From Prevotella sp. CAG:1320 (GTDB lineage Bacteria > Bacteroidota > Bacteroidia > Bacteroidales > Bacteroidaceae): a DNA stretch of 54,396 nt. Every line of letters begins with the position of its first letter. Position 1 is the stretch's first letter. The position numbers and the translations under genes are program-made. The stretch covers positions 29,420-83,815 of the forward strand of contig FR882138.1 of the NCBI GenBank assembly GCA_000435635.1. The letters are read 5' to 3'. A model generated the notes under the pieces. It made no database searches. It was given only the letters and a program-made list of their open reading frames with translations, and had not been told where the DNA came from. This document shows, in pieces, positions 41,371 through 50,531 of the stretch.

Positions 41371-41946
41371 TTACAGCTCGAACTTATAGCCCAGGGTGAT
41401 TTGGAACACGCTGTTCTTGCAGTCAGAACCTTTTGCGACCTTGGTCAAGCCCCAGTTGTAACGGGCGTCCAATTGGAAGTTAGCGAGTTCATAAGATATG
41501 CCCACAGGAATAGAGAAATCTAGCGTCTTGGCGTCAATGTCGCTTTCTATGGTCGTGTTGCCACCTTCAGCTTTTGCTTTGGCATTGATATTGAATCCAG
41601 GTTGGATACCCAGCTTTACGGCCAGTCCTTTTACCACATAGCAATTTACCAAGATGGGAACATTAAGATAATCCATTTTGCAGGTATAGTCAGTGCCACC
41701 GCCATCATCAGTATATCCTTGCATAGAGTAGAGTAAACCTCCAGAGATACTGAACATGTCTGTGAATTGATACTCTGCTTCCGCACCTATCGCAAGGCCA
41801 ATGCGGACATCAGCGTCATCTAAGTCCGTCATGGAAGCGATGTTCATACCGATTTTGGGCTGTATGGTTACAGAGCCCACCTCATGTTGTGCGTAAGCAC
41901 CTACGGAGAGCAACAACGCGGTTGCCATAGCGATTAACTTTTTCAT
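41371..41946 (-). CDS. Small outer-membrane beta-barrel (porin-family) protein
   Basis: 191 aa. Signal peptide MKKLIAMATALLLSVGAYAQ, then an eight-strand OmpW/PorT-like pattern: GSVTIQPKIGMNIASMTD, AEYQFTDMFSISGGLLYSMQGY, LNVPILVNCYVVKGLAVKLGI, ending in the outer-membrane signature VFQITLGYKFEL. A good ribosome-binding site AAAAGGAG precedes the ATG. Substrate unknown. Confidence 0.88.
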   Translation of the reverse strand: MKKLIAMATALLLSVGAYAQHEVGSVTIQPKIGMNIASMTDLDDADVRIGLAIGAEAEYQFTDMFSISGGLLYSMQGYTDDGGGTDYTCKMDYLNVPILVNCYVVKGLAVKLGIQPGFNINAKAKAEGGNTTIESDIDAKTLDFSIPVGISYELANFQLDARYNWGLTKVAKGSDCKNSVFQITLGYKFEL

Positions 41947-42022
41947 AAGAATTTTCTCCTTTTGATTGGTTAATATTTGAGTGAATAACTACATGTGTAC
42001 CTATTTTTTATATTATATAATG

Positions 42023-42053
42023 CAAATATAGTTAAAATTCATTTAACCTCCAA
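42023..42053 (-). promoter_or_regulatory. Promoter of the small porin gene
   Basis: TATATTTG (42023-42030 on the minus strand) with TTGG (42050-42053) upstream as a partial -33. Leader about 75 nt. Confidence 0.55.
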
Positions 42054-42214
42054 TTTTTGTTAATGTAATTTAACAACTTTGCTTCTTCATGGTGTGGTTA
42101 TTATGTTATAGAGCATAATTTCCTGGGACGGGCGCATGGCGTGGGCACTGGGATAGATGACAAATCTTTACATTTTCCGCTACGTTGGCCATGCCTGCGG
42201 GAATGCGGGAAAAC

Positions 42215-42292
42215 GAAACTGGTTTCATGAGCCTTTGAAACTAGTCTCGAAAGGCAATGAAACTAGTTTCGTAGCCCCATGAAGCTACTATC
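42215..42292. repeat. Four GAAACTAGTTTC words at exact 22-nt period (array C)
   Basis: Starts at 42215, 42237, 42259 and 42281. The 12-nt word is a palindrome in the third copy (GAAACTAGTTTC) and differs by one base in the first two and by three in the fourth. The 457-bp gap 41947-42403 has no gene; besides this array and the porin promoter I see only AT-rich sequence. Confidence 0.85.
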
Positions 42293-42403
42293 GTTTTTGA
42301 AAGCTTGCATAGGAGGGATTTCAGCGTTTTTCTTCTTTGGAGAGTGCGAGTATGATTTCTTGACATATAATAATATAATGAGAGGCACGCATGCCCTCGT
42401 AGG

Positions 42404-45400
42404 CTAGATGTCTTCCGAGCGCAGGTAGCCGCCTTTCTCCTTGCAGTAATCCATGAGTTGGGCGAAGACGCTGTTTCCTTTCAGCGTATGGGGGTTGCCC
42501 GTGATGATCGTTTGCTCTCGGGCACGGGTGAGCGCCACGTTCAGCTTGCGGTCTATCAGTTTGCCGTCCTCCACGAAGTTGTTGGCGGTGAGGAAATTCA
42601 TTTGCCATTGCCGTTGGATGGTGAAGCTATAGATGATGACATCCCGTTGGCTGCCTTGGTAGCGTTCTACGGTGTCGATGGTGATATCCATGAGCTCGGG
42701 GAGTTTCTTTTCTTCCAGTCGTTGCCTGATGAGGCTGATTTGGTTTCGGTAGGGAACGATGATGCCCAAGGAAGTCTTGGCGTTGAATCCCTCGCCCATA
42801 AATCTTCTTAACCTGTGCGCCACTTCTGCGACAATGCGGGCTTCGTCAGTGTTCACCTTGTCGGACAGTTGCGGTTCCAGGCAGTCTTTAGAGGCGATGA
42901 AAAGCACGCGGTGGTATCGCAATTGGCGGTCTAGCGCGTCGTTGGCCTCTTCATGATAGGGCAGATCCGGTTCTTTTTGGTGTGGACAAGGCACAGGCTC
43001 CAGTTTTTCCCGGGCATAAAACATGCGGTTGGGGAAGTCTGCCACCTCGGGATGCATGCGGCCTTGCCAACGCAGAATGCCCACGAAGTCTTTTCTTCCG
43101 TTTTGCTTTTCCCATCTCAATAGTCGCTCGAACAGGGAGTCACGGCAGTCTTTCAGGCCGATAGAGCGCAGGAGCTGTCCCTCTTCGTCATTGGCGATGA
43201 CCGAGTCGCGCGGGCTCTGTTGTGTTACGGCGGGCAATTGTTTGTGGTCTCCTATCAAGATGAAGCGCCCCACTTGGCAGAGCAGCCCCACTAGATAAGG
43301 TTCCAATACCTGGCTGGCCTCGTCTATGATGGCCAGGTCTGTGTGCCTTATGGCGAGCAGCTCCGGTTTGCCGCAAATGCTGGCCACTGTTCCGACTATG
43401 ATGGGGGCTTGGATGAGTTCTTGCTTGACTTGCGCCATCTTTGGATGCCGCCGTGCCATGGCAGTGAAGAGATAGGGGCGGAATCGCTCCTCGCATGAGT
43501 ATTCATTGCCCACCCTGAGGAAAGGCATCCCATTGTCTGCCAACATGCCGCATATCTCGTCTACCGCTCGGTTGGTGTAGCTCATCAGTAGCATCTTCTC
43601 GCCTGTTTTCAGAGCTTCTTCCACTATGAAACGCATGGCCCTGCTGGTTTTCCCTGTTCCTGGAGGACCCATCAGGAGGAAATAGTCCCTGGCTTGCTTG
43701 GCCTGCGAGAGGATGCCGTCCAGTCTGGGGTCATAGCTTTGGGAGAGCGAGAGGGTCTCATCCTTGCGGGGTGCCCTTTGTCCCAAGAGCAAGTCGCGCT
43801 TGTCTTTTGGGCTTCTCAGGAAGAGGTGGAGTGATTGCGTTTGCGTTCCCATGCCACCGCTGGAGTCGGCGTGTTCCAAGGCGAAAGGCCCATTTCCTAT
43901 CACGTTGGGATTTTGCTGTCCGTTCCTTAGGTGTACTACCAACCTGTCCATTTCTATCCGTTCGATAGCGCAATGATAGAGTATGCTGTGGCGCACGTCG
44001 GGAGTCTTCCCCTCCCGATAGGCGTAGAGCCACGCCATGTCTCCCTGGCGGAAGTTGGGGGCGAAGTCTTCTTCGGGTTGTGGGGGAACGCTCAGCGTGA
44101 GCGTGTCATATCCTTTGCTGCCTTCGCTCTTGGTTTTCTCTATCACTCGGAGCCCTGTGTATATGGTGCCTGCTTCCCGTTTCTCGTTCAGTGGCATGCT
44201 CCACAGGTCGGCGGAGCAGTGGGCCACGCCTTCCTGTCCGCCCATTTTGCTCATGACTTCTTCCCTGATGACGCTTGTCACCATGCGGCAGAAGTAGGCT
44301 CGTTCCAGTGGGGAGGCTTGTTGGAGTGGGATGGTGACGCTTTCCACTTCTGGTATCTTGTATCGCAAGACAAAGGCGTTCCCTTTGCCTGCCACGTTGA
44401 GCGCGTCGCTGTTGAAGCGGGGCAATTTCTGGGCGAATCCGCCTTGGGCGATGTCGAGCAATTCGCTTACCACTTGGTTGCGATAGGCCATGGCTTCCAG
44501 GAAAAGCTGTTGATAGTAGGAAACCGCCAGCAGTCCTTGTTTTGGGGGAAACCTGGAGTAAAGCAGGCGGATGTCTATCGCGCCGGGTGGCATGTGGAAG
44601 TTATAGCGTAAGACACCATAATATAATAGCAACTGCACATAGTGGGGTGTCAGATGGAAACCATAGTGGCCGTTGGGCATGTTCCTTTCGATATTCCGGT
44701 TCCTGCCGGATTTTTGTTCCACCAATAGTTGCAGGTCGGTGGTCATCAAGTCCACGCGTCCCCGCAACCCCAATGCCTCACAAAGGAAACTGGGCTCCAA
44801 TAAGGCTTTCTCTTTTTCGTGTTGGTGGAAGAGCGTGTCGCGGGTAGCCTCCAGGTTAGCCGCCTGCTGTCGGGCTTGCTCCTTGAACTCCGCGGGGTTG
44901 AATGCTTCGCAGGCGCAGAAGTCGATGGCGTTTGCCAGGAAGTTCTCCCGCAGTGTCTCCTCGAAACGGTATTGGGAAGAGTTGATGACATCATCGAGAG
45001 CCTCGCTGGCGAAGTTTCCCAGCAGGATGGCTTGCGTGGTCTGTCGGGGTTTCATCTGGTTGAGCAGGTAGAGCAGGGGGTGATGCCCCATCTCCGTAAA
45101 GCAGGTGGCGATGGAGCTGATGTCTAGCGGGAAGTCCGGCTCCACCACGATGAGACGGGGTGTTACCCGTTTGTCGCACCATTCGCCAGCTACTTTCATT
45201 CGCCAGTCTTCCACTTGGCAGTCCAATAGGTTCACTTGTGTGCCCTCCTTGACCAGCTGGGCGATGTAGCCATTGTCTACTCCTCTGCTCTCGTCATGTA
45301 GGCAGACGGCATAGTATCCGCCCTGTTCATCGGGCGTGGCGCGTATCCATCCATTCTCCACCGCATGCACGATACAGCGCGTTTGCGTCCGTGTCTTGCG

Positions 45401-45793
45401 GGAGTTAGGCTCATGGTGTTTGGGGTTGGAAGGCAAGAGGCCGCGCAATTCATGAGGCACGCTGACGTTGGTCACCGCGGAAATGAATATACAAACCGCA
45501 CGGGCATCATAGCGTAAGTCCTCTTCCGTAGGCGGTTCGTCGCTGTTGCCATGGCGGCGGGCCTCTTGTATGGCTACCTTGTCTGTCATCTTCACCCCGT
45601 GCTTTTTGCAAAGGTAGTCCACTCGGAAAAACAGGTTGCCGAAGGCCTGTCCCTCGTCTTTCGTTCCTTCCAGGGCGCAAAACAGCAGTGCCTCATGCAA
45701 GAGCTTGCTGCGTGAGGCCATGTCTAGCCGGGTCTCGCTGAGAGCTGTCTCTACCTTGCCGTAGAGCTCTTCCGCTTCGATAGGGTTCCCCAT
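42404..45793 (-). CDS. Superfamily I helicase with internal PD-(D/E)XK nuclease domain (Dna2-like)
   Basis: 1129 aa. A nuclease motif GLRGRVDLMTTDLQLLVEQK is near residue 345 (Asp, then Glu-x-Lys), followed by YVQLLLYYGVL. Helicase motifs: Walker A GPPGTGKTSRAM near 706, IIDEASQVLEP near 820, GDHKQLPAV, VERYQGSQRDVII and LNVALTRAREQ near 1085, of the Dna2/Nam7 (Upf1) type. N-terminal 250 residues unrecognised. Related to nuclease-helicases in DNA repair and some defence systems; nothing beside it supports defence specifically. 3' end near array C. Confidence 0.85.
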   Translation of the reverse strand: MGNPIEAEELYGKVETALSETRLDMASRSKLLHEALLFCALEGTKDEGQAFGNLFFRVDYLCKKHGVKMTDKVAIQEARRHGNSDEPPTEEDLRYDARAVCIFISAVTNVSVPHELRGLLPSNPKHHEPNSRKTRTQTRCIVHAVENGWIRATPDEQGGYYAVCLHDESRGVDNGYIAQLVKEGTQVNLLDCQVEDWRMKVAGEWCDKRVTPRLIVVEPDFPLDISSIATCFTEMGHHPLLYLLNQMKPRQTTQAILLGNFASEALDDVINSSQYRFEETLRENFLANAIDFCACEAFNPAEFKEQARQQAANLEATRDTLFHQHEKEKALLEPSFLCEALGLRGRVDLMTTDLQLLVEQKSGRNRNIERNMPNGHYGFHLTPHYVQLLLYYGVLRYNFHMPPGAIDIRLLYSRFPPKQGLLAVSYYQQLFLEAMAYRNQVVSELLDIAQGGFAQKLPRFNSDALNVAGKGNAFVLRYKIPEVESVTIPLQQASPLERAYFCRMVTSVIREEVMSKMGGQEGVAHCSADLWSMPLNEKREAGTIYTGLRVIEKTKSEGSKGYDTLTLSVPPQPEEDFAPNFRQGDMAWLYAYREGKTPDVRHSILYHCAIERIEMDRLVVHLRNGQQNPNVIGNGPFALEHADSSGGMGTQTQSLHLFLRSPKDKRDLLLGQRAPRKDETLSLSQSYDPRLDGILSQAKQARDYFLLMGPPGTGKTSRAMRFIVEEALKTGEKMLLMSYTNRAVDEICGMLADNGMPFLRVGNEYSCEERFRPYLFTAMARRHPKMAQVKQELIQAPIIVGTVASICGKPELLAIRHTDLAIIDEASQVLEPYLVGLLCQVGRFILIGDHKQLPAVTQQSPRDSVIANDEEGQLLRSIGLKDCRDSLFERLLRWEKQNGRKDFVGILRWQGRMHPEVADFPNRMFYAREKLEPVPCPHQKEPDLPYHEEANDALDRQLRYHRVLFIASKDCLEPQLSDKVNTDEARIVAEVAHRLRRFMGEGFNAKTSLGIIVPYRNQISLIRQRLEEKKLPELMDITIDTVERYQGSQRDVIIYSFTIQRQWQMNFLTANNFVEDGKLIDRKLNVALTRAREQTIITGNPHTLKGNSVFAQLMDYCKEKGGYLRSEDI

Positions 45794-45834
45794 GGTGAAT
45801 GTTTGCCTGATGTCGGTGGATGGGTATGTGTCGG

Positions 45835-46836
45835 TTACTGTCCTCCCAACCGCTCAAAGTAGATGATGGCTTCTTCCCAGGTCTTCATTTCCTCACTGCC
45901 CAGCGGCACTACTGTTCCCATGAAGCCTTCCATGGCCGAGGCGCTCACCATGTAGTCACCATAGAGCAGGTGTGGCTGGTTGGTGAACACGATGTGGTCA
46001 TGGGCGGGCGTGGAGAGGATGTCTTCTGTCCACAGTTGTACCTCGGTGAGAAAGCCGTGGTCGTTGGTGGGCGCGGGTGCCACTATGTAGACTTGGTAGT
46101 ATTCTATCAGGAACTTGAAAGCCTTTTGCAGGCTGGAGAGGGCTTTGCCGTAGCTGTCACGCATGGCGTTCCAGTGTATGTAGACGATGGGTCGCTCTCG
46201 GCCTTCTTGCCGATCGTCAATCCAGCGTATTACGGGCACGATGCCGTTCATGAAGCTCTTGTCTGTCATGCGGTGCTCTCCGTGGAAGTGGGCCGCCTGC
46301 CGGTAGTGCTGTCGGAAGAGGTCAAAGGTGTGTACCGTGGGGTCTTCGTCGCCGAAGAGTCCCCACACCCTGCGCTGCTCCTCCTCGCTGTCGGCCTGGG
46401 CGAAGCACTGCTCGGTCATCTCGCGGTATTCCTTCACCAGGGCCTTGGTCACGATGAATTCCTGTATGCCATCCGCCCTGGGGTTTTGGAACACTTGTTT
46501 CCCCATCATGCCATGCTCATGCATGGTGTCGGCCATCTGGAAAGCTGGATTCACGCAAATGCGGTCATATCCATAGAGCATTTCGGTATACATGCCGCCC
46601 ATGGAAGTGCCGATGATGAGATGAGGCTGCTCTTCCTGGCACACGCGGCGCAGCAAGTCCATGGCCTCTTGCGGGTGTATGGGCAGGTCGTGGGCTATCA
46701 CCGTGGCCTGTGGGAATGTGTCTTGTATGCGCTTCACCGTGCCCGACTGCGCTGAGGAGCCGAAGCCGTGCACGTAGAGTATCTTCTTGCCCGCCATCAG
46801 GTCGGGGTATTGTTTCACGTAAGGATTGCTTTCCAT
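45835..46836 (-). CDS. YqiA/YcfP-type esterase fused to a 5'-nucleotidase-like HAD domain
   Basis: 333 aa from the ATG at 46836 (MESNPYVKQYPDLM); the longer frame starts in noncoding sequence with array F. The first 195 residues are an alpha/beta hydrolase of the YqiA type: ILYVHGFGSSAQSG, nucleophile in GTSMGGMYTEML, and DEDPTVHTFD. Residues about 205-333 resemble NT5C-type deoxyribonucleotidases (YYQVYIVAPAPTND, QLWTEDILSTPAHDHIVFTN, LLYGDYMV). The HAD nucleophile DxD is replaced (IVYIHWNAMRDS). Follows by 41 bp upstream of the helicase gene. Function unknown. Confidence 0.78.
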   Translation of the reverse strand: MESNPYVKQYPDLMAGKKILYVHGFGSSAQSGTVKRIQDTFPQATVIAHDLPIHPQEAMDLLRRVCQEEQPHLIIGTSMGGMYTEMLYGYDRICVNPAFQMADTMHEHGMMGKQVFQNPRADGIQEFIVTKALVKEYREMTEQCFAQADSEEEQRRVWGLFGDEDPTVHTFDLFRQHYRQAAHFHGEHRMTDKSFMNGIVPVIRWIDDRQEGRERPIVYIHWNAMRDSYGKALSSLQKAFKFLIEYYQVYIVAPAPTNDHGFLTEVQLWTEDILSTPAHDHIVFTNQPHLLYGDYMVSASAMEGFMGTVVPLGSEEMKTWEEAIIYFERLGGQ

Positions 46837-46952
46837 CTTGCTCAATGTTTGTTTCCGCGAAGATACGCATTTTTTCCTTATTCCGCTCCTCCCGGCCAGG
46901 GATAAAAGCGTTATGCGCAGCCTTCCCGTGCGCTCGCCGAAAGGGAGGTGGA

Positions 46953-46996
46953 GAATCATCTAGGATGATTGTGGGAATCAAGTAAGATGATTCCCC
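46953..46996. repeat. Two GAATCA-TAG-GATGATT units at 22-nt period (array F)
   Basis: Units start at 46953 (GAATCATCTAGGATGATT, a near-perfect palindrome) and 46975 (GAATCAAGTAAGATGATT). It lies in the 46837-47134 divergent gap. A larger hairpin follows (CCACGGC near 47003 with GCCGTGG near 47047, enclosing CTCGGCTGGCCGAG). Confidence 0.65.
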
Positions 46997-47134
46997 GCCT
47001 CCCCCACGGCGAGTTCTCGGCTGGCCGAGAGCGAGGACGCGGGTAGCCGTGGCATGGAATGGTTAAAGAGTGTTACCGGGGAGCGGCTTTGGCCAATTTT
47101 CGCTATCTTCGCGATACCATGTGGATATGCCATG

Positions 47135-47842
47135 ATGAAACTATCAGTGATGACTATGCGTAGGATTATAGGCTATTGTTTTTTCTTTGCCATGGTTTGG
47201 ACGATGGCTTTTCCCGCCTTTGCCCAAGGCAAGAAGTCGGCCACCGCGGCGCGCATGGAGCGGCAAGGACTGGTGGACATACACGAGATAGACCCTTCCA
47301 TCAAGGTGTCATTGATGTATGCCCGTCCTGACAACTTTTGCGGCGAAGTGCTCTATACAGACCTGAGGGAAGCCTATCTGCATCCCAAGGCCGCCAAGGC
47401 ATTGAAGAAAGCGCAGGCCTATCTTAAGACTCTTAGGCCCGACCTGAGCTTGAAAATCTATGACGCTACCCGCCCCATGAGCGTGCAGCGGAAGATGTGG
47501 GACAAGGTGAAGAACACCAAGAAGTATTTCTACGTCTCCAATCCTGCCCGTGGCGGTGGCATGCACAATTATGGCATGGCCGTGGACATCACGCTCTGCG
47601 ACGCTCGTGGCGACACGCTCGATATGGGCACCAAGGTGGACTATATGGGCAAGGCGGCGCATATTGACAACGAGGCGGCTTTGGTGAGGTCGAAAACCAT
47701 CTCCGCCAAAGCGAAGGCGAACCGGGAGCTGTTGCGCAAGGTGATGCGCCACGCGGGGTGGATGCCCTTGCGTACGGAGTGGTGGCATTTCAACCTCTGT
47801 TCCCGTGCCACGGCAAGGAAATACTATAAGGTCATCAAGTGA
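47135..47842 (+). CDS. M15 / VanX-type D-Ala-D-Ala dipeptidase, exported
   Basis: 235 aa from the ATG at 47135; ATGs at 47156 or 47054 are also possible, but the signal peptide MRRIIGYCFFFAMVWTMAFP begins at 47156. Zinc ligands of the VanX/DDP family are visible: MHNYGMAVDITLCD (His and Asp) and EWWHFNL (Glu and His), with RPMSVQRKMW as the substrate Arg region. Cleaves D-Ala-D-Ala, most likely in peptidoglycan turnover rather than vancomycin resistance, since no van operon is present. Confidence 0.9.
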   Translation: MKLSVMTMRRIIGYCFFFAMVWTMAFPAFAQGKKSATAARMERQGLVDIHEIDPSIKVSLMYARPDNFCGEVLYTDLREAYLHPKAAKALKKAQAYLKTLRPDLSLKIYDATRPMSVQRKMWDKVKNTKKYFYVSNPARGGGMHNYGMAVDITLCDARGDTLDMGTKVDYMGKAAHIDNEAALVRSKTISAKAKANRELLRKVMRHAGWMPLRTEWWHFNLCSRATARKYYKVIK

Positions 47843-47880
47843 CTCTGCTACCCAACGTGAACAGTAACCTATTTTAATCT

Positions 47881-48072
47881 ATGCAAGACGTAAAAGAATA
47901 TCGTGAGGCTATCTATCAAGCCATGATAGCCATGACCGACGCCGAGGGCAATCCTTTGGTGTCGGCCGAGGAGGCGAAGGCGATTCTCGATGGTTTTACC
48001 GACGAGGAGTTGGAGGATGGCATTCTCTACAATTCGCCAGAGGAAGTGGCCGGTTTCCTGTTGCTTGACTGA
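47881..48072 (+). CDS. Small acidic hypothetical protein
   Basis: 63 aa, very acidic, with an amphipathic helix (EAIYQAMIAMTDAEG) and EEAKAILDGFTDEELEDG. Its TGA overlaps the ATG of the methyltransferase gene (TGATG), which supports translation. Function unknown. Confidence 0.7.
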   Translation: MQDVKEYREAIYQAMIAMTDAEGNPLVSAEEAKAILDGFTDEELEDGILYNSPEEVAGFLLLD

Positions 48073-49316
48073 TGGCTTTGCTCGATTCCGCCACGCTGGA
48101 GTTTGTCCGCTCTCATGCCGATGAAGACGTGCGCCACCTGGCTTTCCTGGCAGATCGGTTCCCCGGGGTGGATATGCCTGTTGCCCTGGACCAGGTTAGA
48201 GGACGGCAGGTGGCCAAGGTGAAGATACCCGCTTGGGCGGCGGTGGATGGGATTGTCTATCCGCCCCATTTGTCGTTGGAGCAATGCTCTGGCGAGGCCG
48301 CCGCTCGCTATAAAGCCCGGTTGGTGCGCCGTCTGGGCGTTCAAAGCCTGGTGGATCTGACGGGCGGCATGGGTGTTGATTTCTCGTGGATGGCCAGGGA
48401 AGTAGGCCAGGCCACCTATGTGGAGCGGCAAGAGTGGCTTTGTGCGTTGGCCAAGGAGAACTTTCCGCGGCTGGGTCTTTCCCATGTGGAGGTGAGGCAA
48501 GGAGAGGCGGAAGCTTTGTTGCCGGCCCTTCCTGCCGTAGACCTTATTTATCTGGACCCTGCCCGCCGTGATTCCAAGGGGGGAAAGACCTATGCCATCA
48601 GCGATTGCGTGCCTGATGTCAGCCAGCTCAAGGAGGGACTGTTGCGCCATGCCCGTTGGATACTTGTCAAGTTGTCGCCTATGCTCGATTGGCATGCCGC
48701 CGTGGAGGCCATGCGTTGTGGGCTTGGCGGAGTGTGTGAGGTGCATGTGGTCTCTTCAGGCAATGAATGCAAGGAGTTGCTGTTGCTCTTGTCCGCGGAC
48801 GCCCCAGATGCCCCTCGTCTTTATTGCGTGAACGATGATGTTTGTTTTTCTTGCGATACGCGATGCGCTTTTCCCCCGTTGGTTTACGGTGTGCCGCAGG
48901 TAGGAGACATGTTGCTGGTGCCCAATGCCAGCGTGATGAAGGCGGGTTGCTTCACCGCTTTTGCCTCGCGCTTCCGTTCGCGGGCTATCGCTCCTAATAG
49001 TCATCTTTTCTTTATTCCTGCCGAGGAGGCCTCAGGAGATGGCTTTGCGACAGGGATGCCTGCCAGGTGCTTCCGGCTTGTTGCCGTCACCTCGTTCAAC
49101 AAGAAAGCCCTTCGGCAAGCCTTGATGGGCGTCTCCCGTGCCAACGTGGCCGTGCGCAACTTTCCGCTTACCGCCGCGGAGCTGAGGAAGCGGTTGCGGT
49201 TGGGCGATGGAGGGGATGTGTTCATCTTCGCCACCACCACTTCCGAAAGGCAACATGTTCTTTTGGTCTGCCGAAGGCTGCCCGACGCGGGTAAAATCCA
49301 CGAAAATCAACCCTAA
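48072..49316 (+). CDS. THUMP-like class I SAM-dependent methyltransferase
   Basis: 414 aa. SAM-binding motif LVDLTGGMGVDFSWMA near 92 and catalytic-type DLIYLDPARRDSKGGK near 157, followed by a C-terminal THUMP-like part (FPLTAAELRKRLRLGDGGDV). Proteins of this kind are common in Bacteroidota and are thought to methylate nucleic acid; the target is not known. Coupled to the 63-aa gene. Confidence 0.85.
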   Translation: MALLDSATLEFVRSHADEDVRHLAFLADRFPGVDMPVALDQVRGRQVAKVKIPAWAAVDGIVYPPHLSLEQCSGEAAARYKARLVRRLGVQSLVDLTGGMGVDFSWMAREVGQATYVERQEWLCALAKENFPRLGLSHVEVRQGEAEALLPALPAVDLIYLDPARRDSKGGKTYAISDCVPDVSQLKEGLLRHARWILVKLSPMLDWHAAVEAMRCGLGGVCEVHVVSSGNECKELLLLLSADAPDAPRLYCVNDDVCFSCDTRCAFPPLVYGVPQVGDMLLVPNASVMKAGCFTAFASRFRSRAIAPNSHLFFIPAEEASGDGFATGMPARCFRLVAVTSFNKKALRQALMGVSRANVAVRNFPLTAAELRKRLRLGDGGDVFIFATTTSERQHVLLVCRRLPDAGKIHENQP

Positions 49317-49380
49317 ATTTGGCTATTTGCTTGATTTTAGCTATTTTTGCAAGCTATACTTCGACTAAATTCTATAATTA

Positions 49381-50529
49381 ATGTCAATAGAAATCAAGCA
49401 GGTGGAGAATCGCAAGGACTTGCGCCGTTTCATAGAGTTCCATTACGACCTTTATGAAGGCAATCCTTACGATGTGCCCAATCTATATAGCGACGAGCTG
49501 AATACGCTGCGCCAAGACAAGAACGCCGCCTTTGAGTTTTGCGAGGCGGCCTATTACCTGGCGTTGCGAGATGGAAAGGTAGTGGGACGTGTGGCCGCCA
49601 TCATCAATCACCGGGCCAACGAGAAATGGAACACCAAGGCCGTGCGGTTTGGTTGGATAGATTTTGTGGACGACCTGGAAGTTTCCCGTGCCCTTTTCGA
49701 TGCGGTGGAGTCTTATGGCCGTGCCAAGGGAATGGAAGTGATGGTAGGCCCACTGGGTTTCACCGACATGGATCCAGAGGGCATGTTGATATGGGGCTTC
49801 GACAAATTGGGCACCATGCCTACCATCTACAACTATCCTTATTATCCTGAGCACATGGAGCGGTTGGGTGGATGGGAAAAAGACAATGATTATGTGGAGT
49901 ACTACATGTCAGTGCCGGAGAAGATTCCCGAGAAATATACGAAAATAGCCCAGATGGTGAGCGAGCGTTATCATCTCAAGGTACGCGAACTTACCCGCGA
50001 GGATATCTTCCAGCGGGGATACGGCCACAAGCTGTTTGACCTGATCAACGCCACCTATCAAGACCTTTATGGCTTCGTGACCCTCACCGACCGCCAGATA
50101 GACCAATACGTGAAAATGTATTTTCCGCTTGCCGACCTCAATTTGGTGACGGTCATTGAGGATGCTGGCGCGGACAATAAGCTTGTGGGGTTGGGCATTA
50201 CCATTCCCTCATTGAGCCGTGCGTTGCAGAAATGCCGCAGGGGCAGGCTTTTCCCCTTTGGATGGTGGCACCTGTTGCGCGCCATCAAGTGGCACAGGAC
50301 AGAGGGCGTAGACCTTTTGCTGATGGGCGTGCTGCCTGAATATCGTGCCAAGGGAGCCAACGCCTTGCTTTTTGCCGACTTGATACCGAAATACCAAGCT
50401 TATGGCTTCAAGTGGGGCGAGAGCCAGGTGGAGATGGAAAGCAACGAGGGCGTGCAGAGCCAGTGGGGGCCTCTTAACCCTGTCAACCATAAGCGAAGGC
50501 GTTGTTTCAAGAAACCGATAACCCGATAA
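49381..50529 (+). CDS. GNAT-like acetyltransferase-fold protein
   Basis: 382 aa, conserved in Bacteroidales. Two acetyltransferase-like halves: [20 protein letters not shown] near 55, [16 protein letters not shown] near 120, and a C-terminal [22 protein letters not shown] near 315, where the GNAT acetyl-CoA loop would lie. Substrate unknown. The end comes 2 nt before the parE ATG, so they are probably co-transcribed. Confidence 0.75.
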   Translation: MSIEIKQVENRKDLRRFIEFHYDLYEGNPYDVPNLYSDELNTLRQDKNAAFEFCEAAYYLALRDGKVVGRVAAIINHRANEKWNTKAVRFGWIDFVDDLEVSRALFDAVESYGRAKGMEVMVGPLGFTDMDPEGMLIWGFDKLGTMPTIYNYPYYPEHMERLGGWEKDNDYVEYYMSVPEKIPEKYTKIAQMVSERYHLKVRELTREDIFQRGYGHKLFDLINATYQDLYGFVTLTDRQIDQYVKMYFPLADLNLVTVIEDAGADNKLVGLGITIPSLSRALQKCRRGRLFPFGWWHLLRAIKWHRTEGVDLLLMGVLPEYRAKGANALLFADLIPKYQAYGFKWGESQVEMESNEGVQSQWGPLNPVNHKRRRCFKKPITR

Positions 50530-50531
50530 GC

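Noticed and set aside
42321..42608. Separate 95-aa gene at the helicase 3' end
   Set aside because: It overlaps the helicase coding sequence in another frame, has a composition typical of a shadow frame (Arg/Pro/His-rich) and no supporting start signals.
47135..47842. Vancomycin resistance by VanX
   Set aside because: The protein has a signal peptide and there is no VanH or VanA-type ligase or two-component system beside it; peptidoglycan turnover is more likely.
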